A DNA stretch of 64,000 nt, from NCBI RefSeq assembly GCF_036588685.1, contig NC_086380.1, positions 35,168,692 through 35,232,691 of the forward strand, read 5' to 3'. The notes under the pieces are model-generated. The model had not been told where the DNA came from. It was given only the letters and a program-made list of their open reading frames with translations, and ran no database searches. Source of the DNA: Mytilus trossulus (lineage: Eukaryota > Mollusca > Bivalvia > Mytilida > Mytilidae). The position numbers and the translations under genes were made by a program. Positions 12,541 through 25,045 of the stretch are shown here, one piece after another; position 1 is the first letter of the stretch; the number at the start of each line of letters is the position of its first letter.

Positions 12541-12720
12541 ATGAGAACGATCATTATAATTTTGTTTTTATTTTGTTCTGTCCGATCCCTGCACATAGAT
12601 ATGTTAAAATCATATATGAATACAAACCAAAGCTGTTTAACTGAAAACAATAGCCAAGTATGTCATTTGGTTTGCAAACTTAAAACTACACACACATATC
12701 ACTGTCAGTCGTATGCTTGA
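12541..12720 (+). CDS. Possible small secreted 4-Cys peptide (59 aa)
   Basis: The ORF reads as an N-terminal signal peptide (MRTIIIILFLFCSVRS), then a mature part of about 43 residues with four cysteines spaced C-x8-C-x3-C-x9-C, ending QSYA and a stop. An in-frame upstream ATG at 12511 would add ten residues in front of the signal peptide and hide it, so the second ATG is preferred. A TATA-like box lies about 190 bases upstream and an AATAAA at about 13050. The stop is only 14 bases from the predicted last coding base of gene 1 on the other strand, so the two would be convergent. I recognise no family. It could be a chance ORF, since there is no homologue in the window. Confidence 0.4.
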   Translation: MRTIIIILFLFCSVRSLHIDMLKSYMNTNQSCLTENNSQVCHLVCKLKTTHTYHCQSYA

Positions 12721-12734
12721 TCAAGACATTCATC

Positions 12735-15700
12735 TCAGATGGTATGTCCGAAATATCGGTTATGTTCGTCATCACTGTTGTAAACCATTGCCAAAATCAC
12801 TAGTATGCATCATCATGACGTTCTTCTGAAAGATAAAACATATGCACACACATTTGAATATATCTTCTTCAATTAAGCTTGTAAGAATACCAATGACAGA
12901 CTATTGGTACAATTGAAAACTGAACATTTCTGAAGACAATGATTTATGCGGTAAAGTATAAAAAGCGTTTTGTTGCCATGTAACTTCCACTGTATATCAT
13001 TTCTAATAGTTTCATACAACACTGTTTTCGATTTATAATTGATTACAATAAAAATATCTCAATGGTATAATATCTAAGGATGTAAAATAAATGGGAAACT
13101 AAAACGAGCTTTAAATTAAAACTTCGCATCCGTATCCGTAAACTGGTTATGTAAAGAAATATTGAGCCGATACCGTTTCAGAAGACGCAGGCATCTAAAT
13201 TAAAACTGTAATGATATCGAGCATGGTTACTGTGTTTAGAATACAAAATTATAATCGAATAAAAATTAAGTACATTATGTTCATTGATATGACCTTTACT
13301 ACAAAACTATCGCAGTATATTGAAATAGTTGGTTAATGATGTCTCACAAGCTTACGTATGAGTGTGGACTTGTATTTGAACTCGGATTGGGATATTCTTG
13401 TATTTTAAGAAATGTTTGAATTTATAATTCTGACTGATGATACTCAACCACGTTATTGTTGACATGATATGGCACGACATATTTTTGTCATGTGTGATAT
13501 CTGTTTTTGATCGAGTCAATGTATTCCATTTGTTTTAGAATTAGACGAATGTATTGCATTATTAATAATAATTGATTACTTACATTCAAATTGAGGATTA
13601 TAAAATGTGACAAATTTCTGAAAGGAAAGTGTTTCGTGGTGTGGAAGATCACTAGTCATAAGGACATTCTCTGCAGGGAATGCTTCAACTGATTCATTGG
13701 TTCTGATTGACATTGTACTAAGTCCATTTCTTTCCATAGAATAAAAGCTTTTATTTTTTCTGCAATATGGATGTAAATTAAAGACACGTCAAGATTAACA
13801 TATATATATATAGATGCAGTCAATGATGTTTTACAAAGGTGTATGTAAATAAAACTATATATTTTTTTTAATTTTCTGATGCATAGGTGATCAAAATGTA
13901 TGACTTGCTATCGATACTCACCCTGAAGTTCATTGACATGTTATTCGATGTTTTGGTATAGGACGGCGTAAGTCAGTTGAAATAACATCACTAAAATTAA
14001 GAATGGAAATGGGGAATGTGTCAAAGAGACAACAACCCGACCAAACAAAAAAACAACAGCAGAAGGTCACCAACAGTTCTTCAATGTAGCGAGAAATTCC
14101 CGCACCCGGAGGCGTCCTTTAGCTGGCCCCGAAGCGGGCCTTCATCGTATGTTAAGAAACGTCCAAAATGAAATATACAATCGTCTTTATCGAATATCAT
14201 AATTCTCAACGTTTGACAATTGCAATAAAGAATCTAAAGTACGCGTTGTCGTGATGGGCATACATCATTCATAAAGCAAAGCATTGTCAAATAGAAACTT
14301 ATTTAAAAGTTATAACACTTTTCAATTCGTCGCTTTTCAGCTGCTCATAAAATAAGAAATATTTCTTGTTGGTAGTACTAATGAAACTTTTTAAGAGTAG
14401 TTGTTTGAAGGATGTGAACGCATGCTAAGACTTGTCACGGAGTTCCTTTCTAAAAATCAACCTTTTTACTTATATTTTTGTTCTGACAGTCTTATAAATC
14501 AAAACCAAATCAATCTAATCTTAATTTATAGAAAACAATAATTTACAAATGTTTTAATATTCCAAATGCATCTTGATATAAGCCTACCAAGATAAATGAA
14601 AGCAAAAGAGTTGGCATCAATTTCGATCGTAGGAATTCCAACCATTCAATTCTTACACTATGAACATTGTTTTTGATAAGTTTACCTCATTTTAGTCTTC
14701 TGTTTCAAAGCAAACAATAGCAATATAAACAACACACACAGTATTGGAATAGAAATAAACAAGAATATGGCATCTGCAAAAGTATATAATAAAAATTATA
14801 GGTACACAGGGATAATATTAAAAAGAATAGTATCAAAATATAAATTTTCAGGTAATTTTGTACTTTTTTGTCATGAAGATCATAACGTAGTCAGAGTGTG
14901 TTCTGATGTTTGGGTTTAAACTGTGTACAGATGTACATGTAAGATAGGAAAAGCAGATTCAATCAATTTGTTTTAAGAATGTAATATATTTGACCTATTT
15001 TGTGATTTATAGATGTAATTCCTAGTCAGATACATCACCAAGGAATTTATTAATTTTAAAACATATTTGATGATTTGAACATACGTTGTGCTTTGAAAAC
15101 GCGTCTTTCATAACAATAATACAATACTCTTATATTTAACAAAAAAATCTATGTTAATGTATCCAATGACATGTATTACTGTATCTTGAATTGTTATTAA
15201 CAATATTGTTTTTGATTCACAATTATTGAGCTCAATATCAATTCACGTGTAAAGGTTATTTAGTTGATAATATAATTTTTCGAAAGCTAAAACAATTAAG
15301 GGAAAGATTCGAAAATTCATTGTTAAAATAAATAGCGTAAAGTTTTTCAGCAGATATACAAGCAAAATATCTAGTTAATAATGGAATGGATAGAGAATAC
15401 AGTATATACGTTTAATTCAATATTTCTTTCACAAGAGTGTTTTCGGGCTTTTCGTATAAACAAAATATATATAAGCTTTACCTGGGTTACTTCTGTCATC
15501 GGGAAGGATTCCGTCTTCAGATGTGGTGGTTATAACTGTTGTCTCTATAGAAGATGTCGATACTATTTCTTGTGTAGGTGAAATTGATAATGTTTTCTCT
15601 GTTGATGACGTCGATGTTGTAGTCTCGGTTAATTTTACAGTCATGTCTGTGGTGGACTTTGAAGCTGATTTAGATACTGATATATCAGTTTGCATTTTTG

Positions 15701-18700
15701 ACCCTGTTAGTACTGAAGATGCTCTTGAGACTTCTGTGAATACGGGAGTTGTCGATCCTGTTGTCATCTGAGGTCTTTTTGATTCTGTCGTCAATTCAGA
15801 TGTTGTTGGTACAGTAGTCACTTCAGGTGTTGTTGGTTCGGTTGTCATCACAGATGGTGTTGGTTCTGTAGTCATCTGAGATATTGTTGGTACTTTAGTC
15901 AGCTCCGATGTTGTCGGTTCTGTAGTCATCTCAGATGTTGTTGGTACTGATGTCATTTCAGATACTGTTGGTACTGTATTCATCTCAGGTGTTGCTGGTT
16001 CTGTTGTCATCACATATGGTGTTGGTTCTGTAGTCATCTGAGATATTGTTGGTACTTTAGTCATATCAGATGTTGTTGGTACTGTTGTCATTTCAAATGT
16101 TGTTGGTACTGTAGTCATATCAGGTGTTGTTGGTTCTGTAGTCATCTTAGACGTTGTCGGTTCTATAGTCATATCAGATGTTGTTGGTACTGTTGTCATA
16201 TCAGATGTTGTTGGTTCTGTAGTCATCTTAGACGTTGTCGGTTCTTTAGTCATATCAGATGTTGTTGGTACTGTTGTCATTTCAGATGTTGTTGATTCTG
16301 TAGTCATCTTAGACGTTGTCGGTTCTGTAGTCATAGCAGATGTTGTTGGAACTGTTGTCATTTCAGATGTTGTTGATTCTGTAGTCATCTTAGACGTTGT
16401 CGGTTCTGTACTCATATCAGATGTTGTTGGTGCTGTTGTCATCTCAGATGTTGTTGGTTCTGTAGTCATCTTAGATGTTGTCGGTTCTGTTGTCATATCA
16501 TATGTTGTTGGTGCTGTTGTCATCTCAGATGTTTTGGGTTCTGTCGTCAAATCAGTTGTTGTTTGTACTGTTGTCATATCAAAAGTCGGTACTGTAGTAA
16601 CGTCAGGTGTTGTTGGTACTGTAGTTATCTCAAATGTTGTTGGTTTTGTTGTCATCACAGATATTGTTGGTTTTGTAGTAATCTCAGATGTAATTGGTTC
16701 TGTAGTAGTCTCAGATGTTACTGGTTCTGTAGTGGTCTCAGATGTGGTTTGTTCTGTAGTCACCTTATACGTTGTCGGTTCTGTAGTCATCTCAGATGTC
16801 GTTGGTTCTGTAGTCCTCTCAGATGTTGTTGGTACTGTAGTCATCTCAGATGTTGTTGGTTCTGTAGTCATCTCAGATGTTGTTGGTTCTGTAGTCATCT
16901 CAGGTGTTGTTGGTACTGTAGTCATTACAGATGTTGTTTGTTCTGTAGTAGTCTCAAATGTTGTTGGTACTGTAGTAGTCTCAGATATTGTTGGTACTGT
17001 TGTCATCTCAGATATTGTTTGTACTGTAGTTATCTCAGATGTTGTAGGTTCTGTAGTCATCTCAGATGTTGTTTGTTCTGTAGTCATCTCAGATGTTGTT
17101 TGTACTCTAGTAGTCTCAGATGTTGTAGGTTCTGTAGTCATCTCAGATGTTGTTTGTTCTGTAGTCATCTCAGATGTTGTTTGTACTGTAGTCATCTCAG
17201 ATGTTGTTGGTACTGTAGTAATCTCAGATGTTGTTGTTTCTGTAGTCAAATCATGTGTTTCTTGTACTGTAGTCATCTCAGATGTTGTTGGTACTGTTGT
17301 ACTCTCAGATGTTGTAGGTACTGTAGTAGTCTCAGATGTTATTGGTTCTGTAGTCATCTCATATGTTGTTTGTACTGTAGTCATCTCAGATGTTGTTGGT
17401 ACTGTTGTTATCTCAGATGATGTCGGTACTGTAGTCATCTCATATGTTGTTTGTACTGTAGTCATCACAGATGTTGTTGGTACTGTAGTACTCTCAGATG
17501 TTGTAGGTACTGTAGTAGTCTCAAATGTTGTTGGTTCTGTAGTCATCTCAGATGTCGTTTGTTCTGTCGTCATATCAGATATTGTTGGTTCTGTAGTAAT
17601 TTCAGGTGTTTGTGATACTGTAGTAATCTCAAATGTTGTTGGTTTTGTAGTCAGCTCCGATGTTGTTGGTACTGTTGTCATCTCAAATGTTGTTGATTTT
17701 GTAGTCAGCTCCGATGTTGTTGGTTCTGTAGTCATCTCAGATGTTGTTGGTACTGTAGTCATCTCAGATGTTGTTGGTTCTGAAGTCATCTCAGATGTTG
17801 TTGGTACTGTAGTTATCTCAGATGTTGTTGGTACCGTAGTTATCTCAGATGTTGTTGGTACTGTTGTCATCTCAGATGTTGTTGGTTCTGTAGTAATCTC
17901 AGATGTTGTTGGTACTGTAGTCATATCAGATGTTGTTGGTTCTGTAGTAATCTCAGATGTTGTTGGTACTGTGAACATCTCAGATGTTGTTAATAAGGAT
18001 GTCAATTCCAGTGTTCTTAGTTCTGTTTTCACTTCAGATGTTATTGGTGCAGATGTCAATTCTTTGGTTGTTAATTCTATTTTGTCGGATTGAAACGAAG
18101 ACACTGTCGATGTGTTTAGTGACTGCTTTGTAGTGTCTCTTGGTAGTGATGTTGTTTGTGTTAGTATTGAGGACAATGTATTATTTACCGATGATGATGA
18201 CGATATTGTAAACGACTGTGTGTTACAATTTGCTTCATCAGTACCATCTGCACAGTCAGGAAATCCATTGCATCTATTCGAGCATTCTCCATTGTCACAT
18301 CGATAATTGTAACCTTCATTACACGGGAAAATAGATGTACCTTAAATGAAAAAAGTATTGTCATTGTATTTTAAAAGAAAGATTGGATATCACTTCCAAT
18401 GAGAAGACATTCTGAAACATACATACGGAGGTAGATTTAAATAATAGTAGGTCATCGTTTGTTAATTACATAGAAACAAAAGAAACGGAGTATAGTTATG
18501 TTTTAAATATTTTAACATGACAAAATAGGGGAGGGGGAGGGTAATAAAACATTTTTTTTTATTGCTTAATCAACTGAAAGCTCATTTCAATTTCTCAACC
18601 TTTAAAGGGAAATCACACTATTTATACTACTCTTAATAACTCATAGGTATTTGATTTGGATCCTGGTTTTCTACGTTCACCTATCACTATAGCCTTTCAT

Positions 18701-20017
18701 GTCTTAAAACAACATTACTTTCAATATACTATCTCATGGTATGTAAGTAAGCGGTGGATGGTAACGACTAATTTCTGACGATGTGGCAACTGCTGCAGTC
18801 TGCAACATATGTGTTCCGGATGGATAAACAATTTCACACATGACACCCACCCATCCTGTTGTTCTTGCAAAAACACACAAATTGTAATGGTTTTCATGAC
18901 CGTTGAAAAGGAAATTTAATAGAGAAGCATAAATAGTAACACGTCATTATTTGCCTTCGTGAGCGGAAAGTGATTTTGTGTTGAAGATTTTCAAATTGAT
19001 ACATTAATACTTATATAGTTTTAATACTCACAATTTTCTTCATCAGACCTATCGCTACAATCCGGGTCGTTGTCACATAGAAAGTTTCTGACAATACAGG
19101 GTCCATTCCTACATTGAAACTGATCTTGAGTGCAGTTTTCAGCTTGCAACATAAATAGATACATGAAATTTAGGTAAGGATTGTCGTTATAATTGTCATA
19201 CAAAAACAGCCATGAAAACTTTTGTTTACAAAATAAACTTTATTTGTTCTAAGAACATCACTTATTGCATTCAAAGTTTGCACATTTGCTACACTTAGAG
19301 GTATTATACAATTAACACAATGTGAATATAATCTACAACTCGGGTTTGGTACATCTACAAATAATAGTACCTCATTATCTAAAAATGTATAAAGGAATGA
19401 ATTTCGTTTCACTCTCTATTGTGACAGAAATAGATGAAGTTGGGAACAATTATTTATTCATACTGCATACGCAAGTCACGAGACTTGGTGAGACAGAGGT
19501 CAACAATTCAGTAGAATTCGCAGAACTACGTATAACTAGCAAATAGGAAAATAGTAAACAATATACGAATTCACACCTACAGGCCTAGTTTGTACGTTGA
19601 TTCGATTAAGTGTTGTATTCATTGATCCATTTAGAACAAATGTGTTCACTTTTGGAATTTTAAAAAGTAATTGCTTTCAATTTGTCTTGTATCAGGTTTG
19701 TAAGCTAGTTGCGGGACACTTTCTAACAGTTGCATTTGTTGCAGTCGTATCATACATTGTATCATATAAACTTCTCTTTTTCTATAAAATTGAGAAAGGA
19801 AATGGTGAATATGTCAAAGCGACATCCACCCGACCATAGACCCGACCCGACCACAATATGTTTGCATATGCTATTTGAATATAACTAGTCCATGTAGTCA
19901 TATAATTAAAATATTTTTGAATTGAATATACATAAAGTTATTTTTATAATTACCTGCTATGCATTCCAGTACTAATAGTAGTACACTGACGATAAAAAAC
20001 ATGTTCGTCTTCATCAT
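12735..20017 (-). CDS. Membrane mucin with two LDLa domains (gene 1, 1120 aa)
   Basis: Six exons on the minus strand: 20017..19954, 19142..19032, 18340..15482, 14773..14686, 13759..13584 and 12799..12735. Exon 1 gives a signal peptide ([20 protein letters not shown]). Exon 2 is a canonical six-Cys LDLa module ending [10 protein letters not shown]. Exon 3 opens with a second, slightly shortened LDLa (ADGTDEANC) and continues into a Thr-rich stalk of about 80 nine-residue repeats (TTSEMTTVP or TTSEMTTEP), likely heavily O-glycosylated. It ends with a PDD..NPG stem. Exon 4 is one transmembrane helix ([20 protein letters not shown]) followed by KQKTK. Exons 5-6 are a cytoplasmic tail with FYNPQF. 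The last exon has a weak acceptor but the right phase and the same 65-nt length as in gene 2. If it were not used, the tail would stop at ECK in intron 5 (13576). Probably a cell-surface receptor or adhesion mucin. Confidence 0.8.
14003..14145 (+). repeat. Dispersed repeat family B, copy in gene 1 intron 4
   Basis: A block with AATGGGGAATGTGTCAAAGA, then ACAACAACCCGACCA, then TTCAATGTAGCGAGAAATTC is shared with 53635..53765 and 54757..54875. Shorter pieces occur at 19788..19850, 35405..35510 and 57808..57835. It is non-coding. Confidence 0.8.
15780..18000 (-). repeat. 27-bp coding minisatellite, about 80 copies (gene 1 stalk)
   Basis: The period is 27 bases, encoding nine residues (T-T-S-E-M-T-T-[VE]-P) on the minus strand. 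Units in the 5' half of the exon (17000..18000) are more uniform than those nearer the transmembrane end. Because the period is a multiple of three, long open frames also run through the array in other frames, including a 519-codon frame on the plus strand. Copy number is expected to vary between alleles. Confidence 0.95.
19788..19850 (+). repeat. Dispersed repeat family B, partial copy
   Basis: A fragment of the family B block (GGAAATGGTGAATATGTCAA, then CGACATCCACCCGACC) in intron 1 of gene 1. It accounts for the end of an 80-codon plus-strand frame there. Confidence 0.65.
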
Positions 20018-20050
20018 AACTGCAGAGATATTTTTTCTCTTAATCTCATT

Positions 20051-20223
20051 CTCTTATCTAAAATAATAAAATGCTCTCTTATCTAAAATAACAAAATGCT
20101 CTCTTATCTAAAATAATAAAATGCTCTCTTATCTAAAATAATAAAATGCTCTCTTATCTAAAATAATAAAATGCTCTCTTATCTAAAATAATAAAATGCT
20201 CTCTTATCTAAAATAATAAAATG
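20051..20223 (-). promoter_or_regulatory. Seven 25-bp repeats each carrying a GATA site, upstream of gene 1
   Basis: Seven nearly identical 25-base units begin at 20051, 20076, 20101, 20126, 20151, 20176 and 20201. On the gene 1 strand each contains AGATAAGAG, a match to the GATA-factor consensus WGATAR. The array starts about 35 bases upstream of the predicted start codon, so it lies in the promoter or 5' UTR. Each unit also reads TTATTATTTTAG, which resembles a splice acceptor, so a 5' UTR intron could end here. Confidence 0.7.
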
Positions 20224-20224
20224 C

Positions 20225-23200
20225 ATAAAAAGAACATAATCTTTATTAATAATTGCGTTATAACATATAACGTTAAATGCTGAATAACTGAATATGTAAA
20301 TAAAGATGATGTAGTTTACCAACCCGGCACAAACTTATTATATTTTGAATTTCTCCTCAGGTAAACTGAGTATCTAGTATGGTGTTAACAAAAATGATAT
20401 AATTATATTCATTTTAATATTTTGGTGGACAATTCATTAGTAATCCACATGTGAAGGGGAGAAATATTGATGTTGCATTTTTTTTTAATTGTTTATTTGA
20501 TGATGTCGCAGAATAAGATAAAAGACATACAATATATCAATTCGTGACCTATCGTATGCGAATCACTGACCAGCATCACTCTTCATTAACAAGTGAAAAA
20601 ATTGAACTAAGTTGAAAATCTATTTTGTAGAATTTAAGTGTTTACCGCTTGTATTGAAGTGCACTTTCAGATTGAAATTACAATTTCAAAATGATTTTTT
20701 TAGACCGATCCATCATACAGTGAACTTATGTATAGGTTCAATCGATAAGGCTATATCTTAGGGTAATATGGAGTTCGGCATATTTTGTAGGCATATGGAC
20801 ATTGTACAAGATGTATATTGCAAGATACGAAAAACACCTATGAATTACACCAACAAAAGACTTCCACTTAACAACAGGATCCTAACTCACGACAGGAGCA
20901 TAATAAGAAGCTTCGGTCAACGGAAATCTACATGATATCTTACATGACATGTTGTACAGTTTTTAAGTTTTGACAAAACGATCGATTTTGCGTTTCGTAG
21001 GATCATTCATAGTTAGAAAAAAATGTTCCTGTCCCTAATCATGAAGTACCATTAAAAATTAATCGAAATGAAATATGAGGATGACTTTTATTTACGTTAA
21101 AAAGGTGAGTTCAAAACGACACAATGCAGTTGTTGTTGACTTACATTAAGATTTATGATCTAACTACGTCTTTTTAGAAAACTTAATGACACATACTAAC
21201 CATGAATCAACACGGATGGCTAACACTTTTATATGTTTTTTTACTGTTTTTATAAAGAAAGGCGAATATAAATGTCGTAAAATCACGAACAAACACAGAA
21301 GATAATTCAATGTTAGTTAATCGTACCACTGTTATGATTATCAAAATGAAAGTAAATCACTTTTATATTTTAATTCAAAATATGGATGTTCAATTGGATA
21401 CCGACGTTTCCAGAAGTACAATTAATTGTTTTGATTCGTGTATTTTTTTTTTATGAAATATGTGTGTAAAAATAAACTAACAATAAATAGAAATAACGAC
21501 AAACCTGTTTTATGAACCTTTAAATGCGTAGTAGTCCATCTTATTTAAATGTCAATCTGACACCTGATCTTTTCTTAAATAACTTCTTTACAATTGATAC
21601 GAATGGAAGGTATATTGCAAGTAAACGTTTTCCCAATTTTATTTTTGAATTATACGGCTATATGGATAAATGACTTGATGCATTATCATTATGACCATTC
21701 TTGGTGAGGCCCAACAAGGTAATATGCAATTACATTGTAATTAACTTCAAGGTTATTTGAACAAAGTTGTGGTTTAGCTTAAAGTTCAGAACGAGAATTA
21801 TAGAAGTAAGACTGTACATTGTTATCATTAAAACCTAAAATGAATTTCTATCCATCCTAGATCGTTCGAAAATTACAGTGTAAATAATAATCATTCATTA
21901 CCTTTTCTAATCCCGATTTTCTGTAGACAACCTTCAATAGATGAATGTTTACGCATGCTACTGATTTTTAGTGATGTTGTGTTTTAATCTTTATCTTTTT
22001 CCGACATAGTCGGTATAATTTCGGTTTGTACCCTTTGAACTTAACGACGCTTAACTATGGCAACAGAATACGCATGCTCGAAAATCCTTTATGTGATTGG
22101 ACAAAATGCTGTTATGATGGGTGATTTGGTTGTGTTTGAAAAAACGTCTCGAACATTATATCGTGATGGAAAGCAAGTGAAAAGCTATAAATATTTGAAC
22201 TAGATCTTACAAAGATTTATATTTTTATTAAAATAATTGTGTCTCCAATAGCTCTTTGCATCCATGACAGCTGTTTATTCGGGACAAATATATAATTTTT
22301 AATGTAAACTTTGTAATACGAACGTACATGACTTTTAGAACGCAACTACGCATGTGAGATTTTTGGTGAATGAAAACAGAAAGATACTACTTATACTATC
22401 AATAGTTTCTAGCTTTGTTAACCATGAATTAAGTTAAATGTAAACCGTAGAAAATGTATATTTGTTTCTTGTTATTTGCACTGGATATTTTGACAAATAA
22501 AATTTTAGGTGTCATCACTATTTTCTTATATATCATTGCCTTTATATAAACAGACGTAGTAAAGAATTTCTTGAAGTTACATTCAGATGGAGAATTTATT
22601 AAAGAGGTTTTGTATCATTAAGTCATTTTGCTTCTGAAGGTTATCGAAATGATAGTTTAAAACATATACTCAATTTAAATACGTCGGATATTTTTTTAAG
22701 AGTGTTCTTGTTCTTTTCAAAGTCGCATTATATTTGGACGTCTATTAAAATGTCATTTTATCAACGTAAACTCTAATCAACTCATACGTGGTTATAGTGT
22801 ACCAAAACATAACAGAATTTATGGTTAAATACAAGACATGACAATATAAAAAAGTAAAATCCCAAAAATACTGAACTCAGAGGAAAATCTAACCAGAAAG
22901 TCCATAATCACATGACAAAATCAAATGACAAAACACATAAAAAACGAATGGACAAGAACTGTCGTATTCCTGACTTGGTACAGGCATTTTCAAATGTAGA
23001 AAATTGTAGATTAAACCTGGTTTTATAGCGCTTAACCTCTCACTTTGATGACAGTCTCATTAAATTCCGTTATATTTACAATGATGCGTGAACTAAACAG
23101 ACATATTAACAACATACTCAAACAAAATACATATAAAACACATAACAACAACATACAATAACAACACATAACAATAACATACCACAACAACATGCCACAC

Positions 23201-25040
23201 CTTACATGAAATTTACACACGTTATATGAAGGTTACATATCAATTCAAACATAGGATACCATTGCATACTGCTTGCATGTAATTATAACACTTTTTCTTT
23301 TCAAATCATAAAGTATAGTGTAAAAAGTGTGCACACCTATTTCCATAACACCTTTATATTTAGCTATACATTAATATAAGGACTACACACTACTATTAAA
23401 GGCATTAAACTATTAAAGCGAGGACAACATTCGTGCATGAACCCGTTGTGTTTTCAAAGTATTTGGTTAGAAACTTAAGGTACTGAACACTTTAAGGTGG
23501 ATAGATTTAGATGAAGATTACATGATGAAATGATCTATTGTGTTATGTTTTTATGCGTTTCCTTGTGATAAGTGTTCATGTGTTTGTTTATACTTTATTA
23601 CTGTCACGTAGTGTAGTTATTTTAGCGATATGCTCAAACATTGTTATTTAAGTAGAAGTTTTGTCTAGCCATGCAACCAGGTTCAACCCACAATATTTTT
23701 GAATGTCCTTTACTAAGTCAGAAACATGGCAGTTGCTATTAAATAGTCCGTTTCTATATTTTTGTAATCCGGATTTGTTTTCTCGCAATGGCGGTATATC
23801 ACTGTTGTCTTTCGTTTAGATTTCATACTGTTTAAAAAAAGACCTTGAATTAGTTATTGCATCGAAGCATTCTTGCATATTTCAATTGAGATGAGCGTCC
23901 TTCGTTGAATGCGTATTTTCTATTTGTATTTTGCATTGCTCTGTCTTACTTATATTAACACATTAATTTGTGTGGCAAAATACTTACAAATGTATTGACT
24001 TAATTTGGGGCGGTAATTAGAAGATTTTTATCGTAGGGTATTTTTTTGACGATGGCACATTGTTATAAACATGTTAGAAACAAAGTAGTAAACACAGAAT
24101 ATAATCAAACTGATCATCGAAATATAGAAATTCATCTTTAAACATCTTTGCCGTGATAGATGTATTCATACCGTGAAGGTTTTTTCATTTTCTCTAACTA
24201 TTGAATATTTTTTGAATAGTTGTTCTACCCAACGTAAGCTAGCCTAAGCCTCATTTTCACTATTTTCAAATATCATGTTGAAGTTTGAATATGAGCTTAT
24301 GTAGACAAACTGGTCGATTGGCAACTGAAGGATATTATTAAGTGATAAGCACAATGTCTTTGATAATCGTTTATTATGCACTAAAATGGAACAAACAAAA
24401 AAAAATGCCAAAGAAACACTTATTGTTTCTTGCATTGCTCAAACAACGTTTGATTAGTCGCACAAAAGTATAACAGATGGTGAGGCGATAGATAAATAAA
24501 AAAACAAGTACATACATTTAAAATAAACGACACAATAGTTTTACCAATGTATATTAAATTTAGAAATCAATTCATTGTTAATTTGTTAAAGTTGACCTTA
24601 GACTTAACAAAACAGTAGTATTAATTTTGCAGCCGAGTAACATTGGTCATCGATCCGAAGGCATTATTGATGTCAAAACGGCATTTTTGTCAATATTTTC
24701 CCCATTAAAATGATGAAAACAAAATATGCTTTAAAACGAAAATATGTTTAACCTTCAAAAATGTAGTATTAAACGTTGAGTTTTAGATACATTGCTTATA
24801 AATTTAAACACTCAGATATAACATGCGTTACGCATCATGCTTTTGTCATTAAACTATACTCCTTGATGTTTAACTAGCTGATGGATCTTAATTAAGAAAT
24901 CAGAAATCAGTTTCGATTGGTAAATCACTGGTTTTGTGTTGTCTTTTGTTATGCATCATAAGCGTTATACTTTGAAAACGAAAACTTGAATGATTAAAAG
25001 ATGCGGCTCTCTGCTCTCGTTATCAATCGCTTAATCTTGT
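20225..25040. other. Intergenic region between genes 1 and 2
   Basis: About 4.8 kb with no exon I can support. It contains a dispersed-repeat stretch at 22850..23230 (family D), recognisable from CCTGACTTGGTACAGGCATT and related blocks at 53840..54260. A short ORF at 23032..23220 belongs to that repeat. The rest is AT-rich. Confidence 0.5.
22850..23230 (+). repeat. Dispersed repeat family D, diverged copy
   Basis: Blocks such as ACGAATGGACAAGAACTG, CCTGACTTGGTACAGGCATT and the AACAACAT-rich stretch correspond to the better-preserved copy at 53840..54260 and, in part, to 60500..60640. It is non-coding. Confidence 0.55.
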
Positions 25041-25045
25041 CCTGG

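Noticed and set aside
16563-17420. A 285-codon Cys-rich plus-strand frame (CCWYCSHLR repeats)
   Set aside because: Another frame of the same array. The high Cys content is a by-product of TGT/TGC in the antisense of ACA codons.
15780-18000. CRISPR-like or satellite array
   Set aside because: Regular repeats without unique spacers, in frame within an exon, so a coding minisatellite.
16534-18093. A 519-codon open frame on the plus strand ([10 protein letters not shown] repeats)
   Set aside because: It is the antisense shadow of the 27-bp array of gene 1. A repeat whose period is a multiple of three stays open in any frame that lacks a stop in one unit. There is no start context, domain or exon signal.
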